Assembly: GCF_040049295.1 (NCBI RefSeq)
Contig: NZ_JBDZDQ010000002.1
Coordinates: 744,001-808,000, forward strand
DNA: 64,000 nt
Source of the DNA: Sphingomonas sp. KR3-1
GTDB lineage: Bacteria > Pseudomonadota > Alphaproteobacteria > Sphingomonadales > Sphingomonadaceae
Direction: 5' to 3'
Shown: positions 16,176-24,085 of the stretch, in pieces
How the letters are laid out: each line of letters opens with the position of its first letter
Numbering within the stretch: position 1 is the stretch's first letter
Position numbers and translations under genes: made by a program
The notes under the pieces: model-generated
The model's input: only the letters and a program-made list of their open reading frames with translations
Databases searched by the model: none
What the model was told of the DNA's origin: nothing

Positions 16176-16973
16176 ATGTCGCTTGGACAGCAACTCGCGC
16201 CGCACCTTCCGCTGCTTCGCCGCTATGCGCGCGCGCTAACCGGCAGCCAGGCCGATGGCGACCGCTATGTGCGCGCGGCGCTCGAGGCGATCGTGGCGGC
16301 GCCCGACCAGTTCCCCCGCGATGTCGATCCCCGGCTCGGCCTGTATCGCACCTTCCAGGCGATCTGGCAGTCGACGCACCTCGAGGAAGAGGACGTCATC
16401 GAGGATACCACCAATGAAAACGAGGCGATCGCCCGCAAGCGGCTCGCGCGCCTCACCCCGCTGTCGCGCCAGGCGCTGCTGCTCACCACCGTGGAGGGCT
16501 TCAGCATCGAGGACGCCGGCTATCTTATCGAAGAGGATGCAGGACAGGTGCAGAAGCTGGTGCAGGAGGCCGTGGCCGAGATCGAGCGTCAGACGCGCAC
16601 CCGCGTGATGATCATCGAGGACGAGCCGCTGATCGCGATGGACCTCGAGCAGATCGTCCGCGATCTCGGCCATGACGTCACCGGCGTCGCCGTCACCCGC
16701 GACGAGGCGGTTGCGCTCGCGATGGAGGATCGCCCGGGCCTGGTGCTCGCCGACATCCAGCTGGCCGATGACAGCTCGGGCATCGACGCGGTGAAGGACA
16801 TCCTCGCCGAGTTTAGCGTGCCGGTGATCTTCATCACCGCCTTCCCCGAGCGGCTGCTCACCGGCGAGCGGCCGGAGCCGACCTTCCTGATCACCAAGCC
16901 GTTCCAGCGGGAAACCGTGAAGACGACGATCAGCCAGGCGCTGTTCTTCGACCAGGCGACCGTTCCGGCCTGA
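16176..16973 (+). CDS. phyR: General stress response regulator PhyR
   Basis: 265 residues from the ATG at 16176 (GGAGAA 10 bases upstream); a TTG at 16158 would add six residues. Residues ~1-130 form a sigma-factor-like domain (LPLLRRYARALTGSQADGDRYV; LSRQALLLTTVEGFSIEDAGYLI) that mimics EcfG and binds NepR. Residues ~140-265 form a receiver domain with the acidic pair in MIIEDEP, the phosphoacceptor Asp193 in LVLADIQLADD, and the conserved Lys in LITKPFQ. Phosphorylation opens the protein so that it captures NepR. It is divergent from nepR-phyP and followed by a small membrane protein and ecfG. Confidence 0.96.
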   Translation: MSLGQQLAPHLPLLRRYARALTGSQADGDRYVRAALEAIVAAPDQFPRDVDPRLGLYRTFQAIWQSTHLEEEDVIEDTTNENEAIARKRLARLTPLSRQALLLTTVEGFSIEDAGYLIEEDAGQVQKLVQEAVAEIERQTRTRVMIIEDEPLIAMDLEQIVRDLGHDVTGVAVTRDEAVALAMEDRPGLVLADIQLADDSSGIDAVKDILAEFSVPVIFITAFPERLLTGERPEPTFLITKPFQRETVKTTISQALFFDQATVPA

Positions 16974-17044
16974 TCGCCCCCGAAAAATCCGGCGCGGGTT
17001 CCATATGGTACGGACCCAAAACGGCTTTCGTGGGTTGATGGGAT

Positions 17045-17182
17045 ATGGCTGAGAACGATCCTACACCCCATATCGCCACGGAGGACGCCCGCGCCGGCGC
17101 CACCCCGCATATGACACGCTATGTGCTGGGCATCAGCCTGGTGCTGGTGATCATCGCCTTCGCCTTCATCCTGCTTCGTTAA
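17045..17182 (+). CDS. Small single-pass membrane protein between phyR and ecfG
   Basis: 45 residues, ATG to TAA. The N-terminal half is polar (MAENDPTPHIATEDARAGAT). The C-terminal half is a single hydrophobic helix, YVLGISLVLVIIAFAFILLR, ending two bases before the AGGAG that precedes the upstream candidate ecfG start. I recognise no family. Its place inside the stress-sigma locus suggests co-expression with ecfG and perhaps a membrane-linked role in stress signalling, but that is inference. It is short enough to be missed by many gene finders. Confidence 0.6.
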   Translation: MAENDPTPHIATEDARAGATPHMTRYVLGISLVLVIIAFAFILLR

Positions 17183-17234
17183 GCAGGAGCGGCAAATATG
17201 CTGGCAATCGCGGCGGCTACGCCTATTTCTGGAA

Positions 17235-17256
17235 AAGGCCGTTTCACCACGGCCTT
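17235..17256 (+). other. Hairpin at the ecfG start region
   Basis: A perfect 8-base inverted repeat, AAGGCCGT (17235-17242) and ACGGCCTT (17249-17256) with a six-base loop, lies 19 bases before the ATG at 17276. If the longer ecfG start (17198) is used, the hairpin is inside the coding region. If the shorter start is used, it lies in the leader and could influence translation. Confidence 0.5.
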
Positions 17257-17275
17257 CGCAAGCAAGCGGGAACGA

Positions 17276-17938
17276 ATGAGTCAGTCCGAACAGCCCGAGG
17301 ACCAGGGGACCGAGGCGCCGCAGGAGCATGTCTCGCTCTCGGATCCTGAGTTCAAGAAGCAGTTGGCGATCGTCATCCCGCATCTGCGCGCCTTCGGGCG
17401 CTCGCTGTCGGGCAATCGCGATCTCGCCGACGATCTGGTGCAGGAAACCCTGCTCAAGGCATGGGCGGCGCGCAAGCGCTTCCAGGCCGGCACCAACATG
17501 CGCGCATGGACCTTCATCATCCTGCGCAATCTCTATCTGAGCCAGATGCGCCGTGCGCGCTTCAAGGGCGAGTGGGACGATCTGGTCGCCGACCGAATCC
17601 TCGCCGCGCCCGCGAGCCAGGACCGGCACGTCGAGCTTTCCGATATGCAGCGCGCGCTGCTCCATCTCCCCCAGCCGCAGCGCGAGGCGCTGATCCTGGT
17701 GGGTGCGGGTGGCTTTGCGTATGAGGAAGCCGCCGAGATCTGCCAGGTCGCGGTCGGCACGATCAAGAGCCGCGTCGCGCGCGGCCGCGTCGCGCTCGAG
17801 CATCTCCTGACCGAAGGCCAGCTGCCTTCGCGTCGCATCGAGTCCGGCACTGCCGAGGGCAAGACCGCGCTCGACACGATCATGGGCGAAGTCGAGGAAC
17901 TCAGCCGCGATCGCGGCGGCGACTATCCGGCGAAATAA
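17276..17938 (+). CDS. ecfG: General stress response sigma factor EcfG
   Basis: 220 residues from ATG 17276. An in-frame ATG at 17198 with a better-spaced AGGAG would add 26 residues of unusual composition, so the start is not settled. Region 2 is clear (LRAFGRSLSGNRDLADDLVQETLLKAWAARKRF and MRAWTFIILRNLY), and so is region 4 (ALLHLPQPQREALILVGAGGFAYEEAAEICQVAVGTIKSRVARGR). This is the ECF sigma class that transcribes the general stress regulon from GGAAC-N16/17-CGTT promoters and is held by NepR. A strong terminator follows. Confidence 0.94.
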   Translation: MSQSEQPEDQGTEAPQEHVSLSDPEFKKQLAIVIPHLRAFGRSLSGNRDLADDLVQETLLKAWAARKRFQAGTNMRAWTFIILRNLYLSQMRRARFKGEWDDLVADRILAAPASQDRHVELSDMQRALLHLPQPQREALILVGAGGFAYEEAAEICQVAVGTIKSRVARGRVALEHLLTEGQLPSRRIESGTAEGKTALDTIMGEVEELSRDRGGDYPAK

Positions 17939-17954
17939 GCCGACGGAATCAAAA

Positions 17955-17995
17955 AAAAGGGCCGCGCTTCCGATCGGGAGCGCGGCCCTTTTTGT
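17955..17995. terminator. Strong bidirectional terminator after ecfG
   Basis: AAGGGCCGCGCT (17957-17968) pairs perfectly with AGCGCGGCCCTT (17979-17990). The stem is extended inward by wobble pairs, preceded by eight A and followed by T5. It can end ecfG on the plus strand and the small minus-strand ORF at 18012-18188 on the other. Confidence 0.9.
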
Positions 17996-18011
17996 TGTCT
18001 GAGATCGGGGT

Positions 18012-18188
18012 TCAGTAGCCGTCGCGGTTGAGCTGGCGGAGCAGCGCATTCATGTCGTCAGGCAGCCCATTGTCGCGGCCGAAGGCATCGCGCAGCGCCA
18101 GGCCGATCGCATCGCTGGCGCGCGGCGGCTCGACCCGATATGCGGGCTGGCGGGCGTCCATGGCCGATGCTGAAGGCGACTGGTCCAT
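18012..18188 (-). CDS. Small NepR-like protein (second copy in the locus)
   Basis: 58 residues from ATG 18188; a second in-frame ATG gives 49. The C-terminal part ASDAIGLALRDAFGRDNGLPDDMNALLRQLNRD follows the NepR pattern: a helix with LR-x-(A/Y)-(F/Y), then LPDD and a second amphipathic helix ending in LL-x-x-LN. NepR proper has VPDDLLDLLKKLD at the same place. It converges on ecfG and shares its terminator. It could be a paralogous anti-sigma factor, but the similarity is over only ~30 residues and the ribosome-binding site is weak. Confidence 0.6.
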   Translation of the reverse strand: MDQSPSASAMDARQPAYRVEPPRASDAIGLALRDAFGRDNGLPDDMNALLRQLNRDGY

Positions 18189-18261
18189 ATTGCTAGAACA
18201 ATTCAGTTCTCATTTTGTTGCTTGACACTTGGCAACGCATTGTTTCGCAGGTGACTGATTC

Positions 18262-20958
18262 TTGGCTGATTCTTTTTCTTCCGCCGATCTTGCCGATGCC
18301 ATCGCCCGGGCGCGGGCGCATGCGCCGTTCCTTGAAAACCTCCTGTCACGCGAGACCGAGCTCGTCGCCGATCTCGACTCGGCCCTGAAGAACCCACGTG
18401 CAGCCGCCCGCTCTTTCGCAGGCGAAATGAACGAAGGCGCTCGCCTGCGCATCGAGCGCCGGCGGCTCGCCATGCTCGTCGCGCTGGGCGATTTGTCGGG
18501 CCGCTTCGACCTGACCAAGGTTACCCATCTTCTCAGTGACTTCGCCGACGAAGCGTTGGACCGTGCGATCCGCGCGGCGATTGCCGAGCGCACGCCGGAT
18601 GCCGAGCCGCGCGGCTTCGCGGCGATCGCGCTCGGCAAGCAGGGCAGCCGCGAGCTCAACTATTCGTCGGACATCGACCCGATCCTGCTGTTCGATCCCG
18701 AGACCTTGCCCTGCCGCCCGCGCGAGGACGTGCAGGAAGCCGCAGTGCGCATCGGCCGCCGCGTGGTCGAGCTGCTCCAGTCGCGCGACGCCGATGGCTA
18801 TGTGCTGCGCGTCGACCTGCGCCTGCGGCCGTCGCCCGAGGCCACCCCGATCGTGCTGCCGGTCGATGCGGCGATCTCCTATTATGAGAGCCAGGCGCTG
18901 CCCTGGGAGCGCGCCGCCTTCATCCGCGCGCGCGCCTGCGCCGGCGACCTGTCGCTCGGCGGCTATTTCCTCGACGCGATTCGCCCGTTCGTGTGGCGCC
19001 GCGCGCTCGATTTCGGCACGATCGGCGAGATCCGCGACATCAGCCGCCGGATCCGCGACCATTATTCGCAGGCCCAGGCCTTCGGCCCGGGCTACGACCT
19101 GAAGCGGGGCAGGGGCGGCATCCGCGAAGTCGAGTTCTTCGCGCAGATCCACCAGCTCATCCATGGCGGCCGCGAGCCGGCGCTGCGGGCGCCCGCCACT
19201 CGCGACGCGCTCGCCGCGCTCGCCGAGGCTGGGCGGATCGGCGCCGACGAGGCGCGCGACCTGACGGACGCCTATCTCACGCTGCGCACGATCGAGCATC
19301 GCCTCCAGATGGTCGACGATCGCCAGACGCATGAGCTGCCCGAGAACCCGGCCTCGCTCGACAATGTCGCCCGGCTCCATGGCTTGGCCGATGGCGCGGC
19401 GCTCACGGCGCTTCTGCTTCCCCATGTGACGCGGGTCGGCACCATCTATGACAGCCTGGCCGGCGAGGAGGAGCAGCGCCTGCCCAGCGAGACGGCGCCG
19501 CTCGAGGCAAGGCTGAACGCCGCCGGCTATGAGCGCCCGGACGGCGCCGCGCGCATCGTCCAGGGCTGGCGCGGCGGCACCTATCCTGCGCTGCGCACCC
19601 CGGCAGCGCGCGAGGCGCTCGAATCGGTGCTGCCCGGCCTGATCGATGCCTTTTCGCGCGCGCCCGACACGGTGCATGCGATCACCCGCTTCGACGCGAT
19701 GCTCTCGCGGTTGCCGAGCGCGATCAACTTCTTCCGCCTGCTCGAGGCGCAGCCCGGCATGGCGCAGTTGCTCGGCCAGATCCTCGCATTGGCGCCGACG
19801 CTCGCCGAGCAACTCGGCCGCCGCGCCGAGCTGCTCGACGGGCTGATCGACGCGACTGCGCTCGAGCCGGTGCCCGATGTCGAGACGCTCGCCGCCGGCA
19901 TGCGCCGCTGGGAGCCGGGCGCGGACTATCAATATCAGCTCGAATTCGTCCGTCGCTTCGTCAACGAGAAGCGCTTCGCGCTGGGCGCGCAGATCGTGGC
20001 CGGGGCGAGCGATCCGCTCGAAGTCTCCGTCGGCTATGCTCGCGTTGCCGAAGCCGCGATCGAGACGCTGGCGGCCGCGACGGTGGAGGAATTTTCCCGC
20101 AACCACGGCGCGGTGCCCGAAAGCGAGCTGGTGATCCTCGCGCTTGGCCGGATGGGCGGGCAAGCGCTGACCCACGCCTCGGACCTCGACCTCGTCTATC
20201 TATTTACCGGCGACTATGCCGCCGAGAGCGACGGCGCCAAGCCGCTCGGTGCGGTGATGTACTACAATCGCCTCGGCCAGCGCGTGACCGCGGCGCTCTC
20301 GGTGCCGACGCCCGCCGGGCCGCTCTACGAAGTCGATACCCGCTTGCGGCCCTCGGGCGCGCAGGGGCCTTTGGTGGTCTCGCTCGAAGGCTTCGAGAAA
20401 TATCAGCGCGAGGATGCCTGGACCTGGGAGCATATGGCGCTAACCCGCGCCCGCCCGGTCTATGGCTCACCGGTCGCGCGCGCCAAGGTCCAGGCGATCA
20501 TCGACGAAGTGCTGGGCGGTGCCCGACCGGCGCGTGATATCCCCGCCGAGGCCGCGAAGATGCGGGCCGACATGGCCGGGCACAAGCCGCCCAAGGGGCC
20601 GCTCGACGCCAAGCTGCTCGATGGCGGCCTCGTCGATCTCGAATTCGCGGTGCACGTGACGCAGCTCGTTCATCGCACCGGCTTCGAGCCGCGGCTGGGT
20701 GCTGCGATCGACGAACTCGCGTATGCGGGCCTGCTGCCCCCGGCGATGCACCCGGCGCACGATTTCCTCACGCGCCTGCTGGTGACGATGCGGCTGGTGG
20801 CACCCGACGCGCAGGAGCCCGGCGCCGCGACCCAGGCACTGATCGCCCGCGCCCTTAAACTCGGCAGCTGGGACGAGGTGGTTGCGGAGCTCGACCGGAC
20901 CCGGCAGGAGGTCCGCCAATGCTGGGCAGCGGTGCGCGGCGCGGCGCAAGGAGAATAA
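18262..20958 (+). CDS. glnE: Bifunctional glutamine synthetase adenylyltransferase/deadenylase
   Basis: 898 residues, from a TTG start with AGGTGA eight bases upstream. GlnE adds AMP to, or removes it from, glutamine synthetase in response to PII signals. It has two nucleotidyltransferase domains, each with a G-S/G-x-E/x-DxD-type block. The N-terminal deadenylase block is FAAIALGKQGSRELNYSSDIDPILLF and the C-terminal adenylylase block is LVILALGRMGGQALTHASDLDLVYLF. Each is followed by helical regulatory regions. The bcp gene starts one base after its stop. Confidence 0.96.
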   Translation: MADSFSSADLADAIARARAHAPFLENLLSRETELVADLDSALKNPRAAARSFAGEMNEGARLRIERRRLAMLVALGDLSGRFDLTKVTHLLSDFADEALDRAIRAAIAERTPDAEPRGFAAIALGKQGSRELNYSSDIDPILLFDPETLPCRPREDVQEAAVRIGRRVVELLQSRDADGYVLRVDLRLRPSPEATPIVLPVDAAISYYESQALPWERAAFIRARACAGDLSLGGYFLDAIRPFVWRRALDFGTIGEIRDISRRIRDHYSQAQAFGPGYDLKRGRGGIREVEFFAQIHQLIHGGREPALRAPATRDALAALAEAGRIGADEARDLTDAYLTLRTIEHRLQMVDDRQTHELPENPASLDNVARLHGLADGAALTALLLPHVTRVGTIYDSLAGEEEQRLPSETAPLEARLNAAGYERPDGAARIVQGWRGGTYPALRTPAAREALESVLPGLIDAFSRAPDTVHAITRFDAMLSRLPSAINFFRLLEAQPGMAQLLGQILALAPTLAEQLGRRAELLDGLIDATALEPVPDVETLAAGMRRWEPGADYQYQLEFVRRFVNEKRFALGAQIVAGASDPLEVSVGYARVAEAAIETLAAATVEEFSRNHGAVPESELVILALGRMGGQALTHASDLDLVYLFTGDYAAESDGAKPLGAVMYYNRLGQRVTAALSVPTPAGPLYEVDTRLRPSGAQGPLVVSLEGFEKYQREDAWTWEHMALTRARPVYGSPVARAKVQAIIDEVLGGARPARDIPAEAAKMRADMAGHKPPKGPLDAKLLDGGLVDLEFAVHVTQLVHRTGFEPRLGAAIDELAYAGLLPPAMHPAHDFLTRLLVTMRLVAPDAQEPGAATQALIARALKLGSWDEVVAELDRTRQEVRQCWAAVRGAAQGE

Positions 20959-20959
20959 G

Positions 20960-21433
20960 ATGGCTATCGAGGAAGGCGACAAGATCCCCGCAGTCGATCT
21001 CGACGGGACCGAGGGCGAGACGATCGCGCTCGCCGACAAGATCGGCCACCCCTTCGTCCTCTATTTCTATCCCAAGGACGATACCTCCGGCTGCACGCGC
21101 GAAGCGCAGGATTTCTCGGCGCTGCTGCCCGAGTTCACTGCGCTCGGCGCCGAGGTGGTCGGCGTCTCCAAGGATCCGCCGATCAAGCACCAGAAGTTCA
21201 TCAACAAATACGACCTGACCGTGCCGCTCGCCACCGATACCGAGGGCAAGGCGATGGAGGCGTTCGGCGTGTGGGTGGAGAAGCAGCTCTACGGCAAGCG
21301 CTACATGGGCATCGATCGCTCGACCTTCCTGTTCGATGACGAAGGCAAGCTGTTCCGCGCCTGGCGCCGCGTGCGCGTGCCCGGCCATGCGGTCGACGTG
21401 CTGGAATCGATCAAGGAAATGCAGGCGCGGTGA
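20960..21433 (+). CDS. bcp: Thioredoxin-dependent thiol peroxidase, Bcp/PrxQ type
   Basis: 157 residues, ATG with AAGGAG overlapping the end of glnE. It reduces hydrogen peroxide and organic hydroperoxides. The active-site block FVLYFYPKDDTSGCTREAQDF contains the peroxidatic Cys45. The second Cys found five residues later in Escherichia coli Bcp is absent (Gln here), so the enzyme probably works as a one-Cys or atypical peroxiredoxin. The stop overlaps the next gene's GTG start by four bases (GTGA), which indicates an operon glnE-bcp-DUF455. Confidence 0.95.
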   Translation: MAIEEGDKIPAVDLDGTEGETIALADKIGHPFVLYFYPKDDTSGCTREAQDFSALLPEFTALGAEVVGVSKDPPIKHQKFINKYDLTVPLATDTEGKAMEAFGVWVEKQLYGKRYMGIDRSTFLFDDEGKLFRAWRRVRVPGHAVDVLESIKEMQAR

Positions 21434-22221
21434 GAAGCGTTGCCCAGGCCTGCCGCGCGGTGCTGACCGCAGCGGCGCCGGCCGAGAAGATCAAGGCCGC
21501 CCGCGCCGCCGCGCGCGACTGGCGGCTGGGCCGGCTGGCCTTCGCCTTCGACGTCGCGATGCCCGATCGGCCCGGCCGGCCTGAGCATCCCGAGTTGCTC
21601 CCGCCCAACCGCATGCCCAAGCGCGGCAAGGGCTCCGCGCATGGCCGCATCGCGCTGATCCACGCCATCGCGCACATCGAATTCTCCGCGATCGACCTGG
21701 CGTTCGATGCGGTCGGGCGTTTCGGCGGCCAGTTCCCACGCGGCTTTACCGACGACTGGATGCATGTCGGCGCCGACGAGGCAATGCACTTCGCGCTGCT
21801 CGATCGGCGGCTGAAGGCGCTCGGCAGCCGCTATGGCGCGATGCCCGCGCATGACGGATTGTGGGACGCGGCGGCGGAAACCGCGCAGGATGCGCTTGCC
21901 CGGCTCGCGGTCGTCCCGATGGTTCTGGAGGCGCGCGGGCTCGACGTCACGCCGGCGATGATCGAGCGGTTTTCATCGGCAGATGATGGAGTTACACGCC
22001 GCATCCTCACGCGCATCCTGAACGACGAGATCCGCCATGTCAGTGCCGGAACGGTGTGGTTCGAATCGCGGTGTCGCGAAATGGGGCTCGTCCCCGAAAC
22101 GACCTGGCAGGCGCTGGTGACCCGCTATTACCGGGGCCTGATTAAGCCTCCGTTCAACGACTCGGCGCGCAACGCTGCCGGTTTGTCCCGGGATTATTAC
22201 CAAGCCCTTGCGGTGGGGTGA
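21430..22221 (+). CDS. DUF455 ferritin-like protein
   Basis: 263 residues from a GTG that overlaps the bcp stop. It is mainly helical and carries paired Glu/His motifs typical of a ferritin-like four-helix fold: LIHAIAHIEFSAIDLAFD, DEAMHFALLDRRLKALG, VPMVLEARGLDVTPAMI and NDEIRHVSAGTVWFE. The family (DUF455) is thought to bind a di-metal centre, but no reaction is established. The coupling to a peroxidase suggests a role in redox or metal homeostasis. This is inference from position. Confidence 0.88.
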   Translation: MRSVAQACRAVLTAAAPAEKIKAARAAARDWRLGRLAFAFDVAMPDRPGRPEHPELLPPNRMPKRGKGSAHGRIALIHAIAHIEFSAIDLAFDAVGRFGGQFPRGFTDDWMHVGADEAMHFALLDRRLKALGSRYGAMPAHDGLWDAAAETAQDALARLAVVPMVLEARGLDVTPAMIERFSSADDGVTRRILTRILNDEIRHVSAGTVWFESRCREMGLVPETTWQALVTRYYRGLIKPPFNDSARNAAGLSRDYYQALAVG

Positions 22222-22343
22222 TTGCTCGGGTCACAAGCCACCGTCCAGAGGCGGAGGGGCTGCTTCCTGTGACTTGGAATAATTGAAGTACGGCAACCGG
22301 GTCGCTTTTCGGTGCTTGCTTCCATGAAACTTGCCGGGGACTC

Positions 22344-23537
22344 ATGGCTAAGGCGTCGAACTCCAAAACCGCTACCACCGCGCAGCGGTTCCGGGCTTTC
22401 TTCACTACCCGCGATTTTATTTTCCATGACGGCCGCGACCTGAAGCGCTTCAGCGTCGCCGGGCGCACCCAGGCGCTGCTCGCCGGTGTCGCCACCGTCA
22501 CCGTGCTGTTCTCCGCCTATGGCGTGGCCCAGGCCGCGGTCGGCGCGATCGCGATCAGCGGCGTCACCGGCACGCCCTCGTCGCCCGAGGCGCAGGTCGC
22601 CCAGATGCGCGACCAGGTCGATAAGATGCAGGCTGACGTCACCGCCGCCAAGGAAGCCGCCCGGCTCCAGGCCGCGCGTGTCGAGCAGCACCAGGCGTTG
22701 ATCAGCGCGACGCTCACCGGCAAGGGCGACCGCGCCGCGATCGAGCAGCCGCTCCCCAACGCGTCGAACCGCACCAGCGCCGTCGCCAACGAAGTGCTCG
22801 CGCCGCTCAAGCAGGTCGAGGCCCGCCAGGTAGCGATGGCCGGCAAGGCCCGCGCTGCCGGCGAGGCCCGCTACAACCAGACCGCCAGCGAGCTCCGTCG
22901 CCTCGGCCTCTCGCCCGAGCGCCTGGCGCCGGTCCCCGCGATGGGCGGCCCGTACGAGCCGATCGACAACGACAATGCGAGCGGCAGCGATGCCTCGGCC
23001 GAAGCCGCCGACGCGCAGTTCCGCGCGCTGTTCGTCACCTGGAAGAAGCTCGACATGCTCGAGCAGACGGTGATCTCGATCCCGTCGATGCAGCCCGTCG
23101 ATCGCGTGACCTTCACCTCGCAGTTCGGCGTCCGCTCGGATCCGTTCCGCGGCACCGCGGCGATGCATGCCGGCGTCGATATCCCCGGCGCGCTCGGCAC
23201 GCCGATCTATGCGACCGCCGACGGCGTGATCAGCCACGCCGGCAAGCAGGGCGGCTATGGCAATCTCGTCCAGATCAACCATGGCCGCGGCATCGAGACG
23301 CGCTACGGCCATCTCTCGAAGATCCTTGTCGCCGACAATACCCGCGTGAAGCGCGGCCAGCTGATCGGCCTGATGGGCTCGACCGGCCGCTCGACCGGCA
23401 GCCACCTCCATTATGAAGTGCGCGTTGACGGCAAGGCCGTGAACCCCATTCCCTTCCTGCAGACCGGCGAGTATTTCGTCGCGGTGCAGGATCGCGTCCA
23501 GGGCGGCGTCGGCGGCCCGGTGACCAACAACAAGTAA
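22344..23537 (+). CDS. M23 family peptidoglycan endopeptidase
   Basis: 397 residues. A cytoplasmic N-terminus (~45 residues) leads to one membrane helix (~47-68) and a coiled-coil-like region rich in Gln and Ala (~85-135). A LytM/M23 peptidase domain follows at ~255-375. Metal-binding and catalytic blocks are present: MHAGVDIPGALGTPIYATADG (His and Asp ligands) and GSHLHYEVRVDG (HxH). It should cut peptide cross-links in the periplasm, so it may act in cell elongation or division. A terminator follows at 23582-23605. Confidence 0.93.
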   Translation: MAKASNSKTATTAQRFRAFFTTRDFIFHDGRDLKRFSVAGRTQALLAGVATVTVLFSAYGVAQAAVGAIAISGVTGTPSSPEAQVAQMRDQVDKMQADVTAAKEAARLQAARVEQHQALISATLTGKGDRAAIEQPLPNASNRTSAVANEVLAPLKQVEARQVAMAGKARAAGEARYNQTASELRRLGLSPERLAPVPAMGGPYEPIDNDNASGSDASAEAADAQFRALFVTWKKLDMLEQTVISIPSMQPVDRVTFTSQFGVRSDPFRGTAAMHAGVDIPGALGTPIYATADGVISHAGKQGGYGNLVQINHGRGIETRYGHLSKILVADNTRVKRGQLIGLMGSTGRSTGSHLHYEVRVDGKAVNPIPFLQTGEYFVAVQDRVQGGVGGPVTNNK

Positions 23538-23581
23538 GTGACCAGCAAGTAATTAGCCCCTCAACGGGGCAGGAGAGGAGA

Positions 23582-23616
23582 GGGGCTGCCCATGTAGGCG
23601 GCCCCCTTTCCTTTTT
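23582..23616 (+). terminator. Intrinsic terminator after the M23 peptidase gene
   Basis: GGGGCTGCC (23582-23590) pairs with GGCGGCCCC (23597-23605) across a six-base loop, with one G-T pair. The sequence CTTTCCTTTTT follows. It lies just before the VOC gene, whose ribosome-binding site begins immediately after. Confidence 0.8.
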
Positions 23617-23629
23617 GGGGAGAAGCGCG

Positions 23630-24016
23630 ATGGACTTTCCCGCCGCCTGTCCGGAAATCCCGGTTTCCGACCTTCCTGCCGCGCTTGCCCATTACCGCGA
23701 CCGGCTGGGCTTCACCGTCGACTGGGCGGACGAGACCCTGGGCCTGGCGGGCCTGTCACGCGGCGCCACGCGGCTGTTCATGAGCAACGCCGCCTATCGC
23801 GCGCATCTGGGCAATGCCGCGCCGGTGGTGCTGTGGCTCAACCTCGACAGCCGCGCCGCGGTCGATGCGCTCCACGCCGAATGGGCAGGGGCGGGGGTGG
23901 CGATCGACGCACCGCCCCAGGCCCAGCCCTGGAAGCTCTACGAGTTCTTCGCCCCCGACCCCGACGGAAACCGCTTCCGCGTCTTCTATGATTTCGCCTG
24001 GGAAGCGCGCGGCTGA
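23630..24016 (+). CDS. VOC/glyoxalase-superfamily protein
   Basis: 128 residues from ATG 23630 with GGGGAGA upstream; a TTG at 23615 is less likely. The N-terminal block CPEIPVSDLPAALAHYRDRLGFTVDW and the C-terminal block WKLYEFFAPDPDGNRFRVFYDF are typical of the vicinal-oxygen-chelate fold, with Glu and His-like metal positions. Relatives are often annotated as bleomycin-resistance or glyoxalase-like proteins. The substrate is unknown. It stands alone between two terminated units. Confidence 0.85.
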   Translation: MDFPAACPEIPVSDLPAALAHYRDRLGFTVDWADETLGLAGLSRGATRLFMSNAAYRAHLGNAAPVVLWLNLDSRAAVDALHAEWAGAGVAIDAPPQAQPWKLYEFFAPDPDGNRFRVFYDFAWEARG

Positions 24017-24085
24017 GCCGCAGCATTTCCCCAGCTACCCGCGGCCCTATATGACTCGCTGACAACACCTCTCGGTCGGGCCCTC

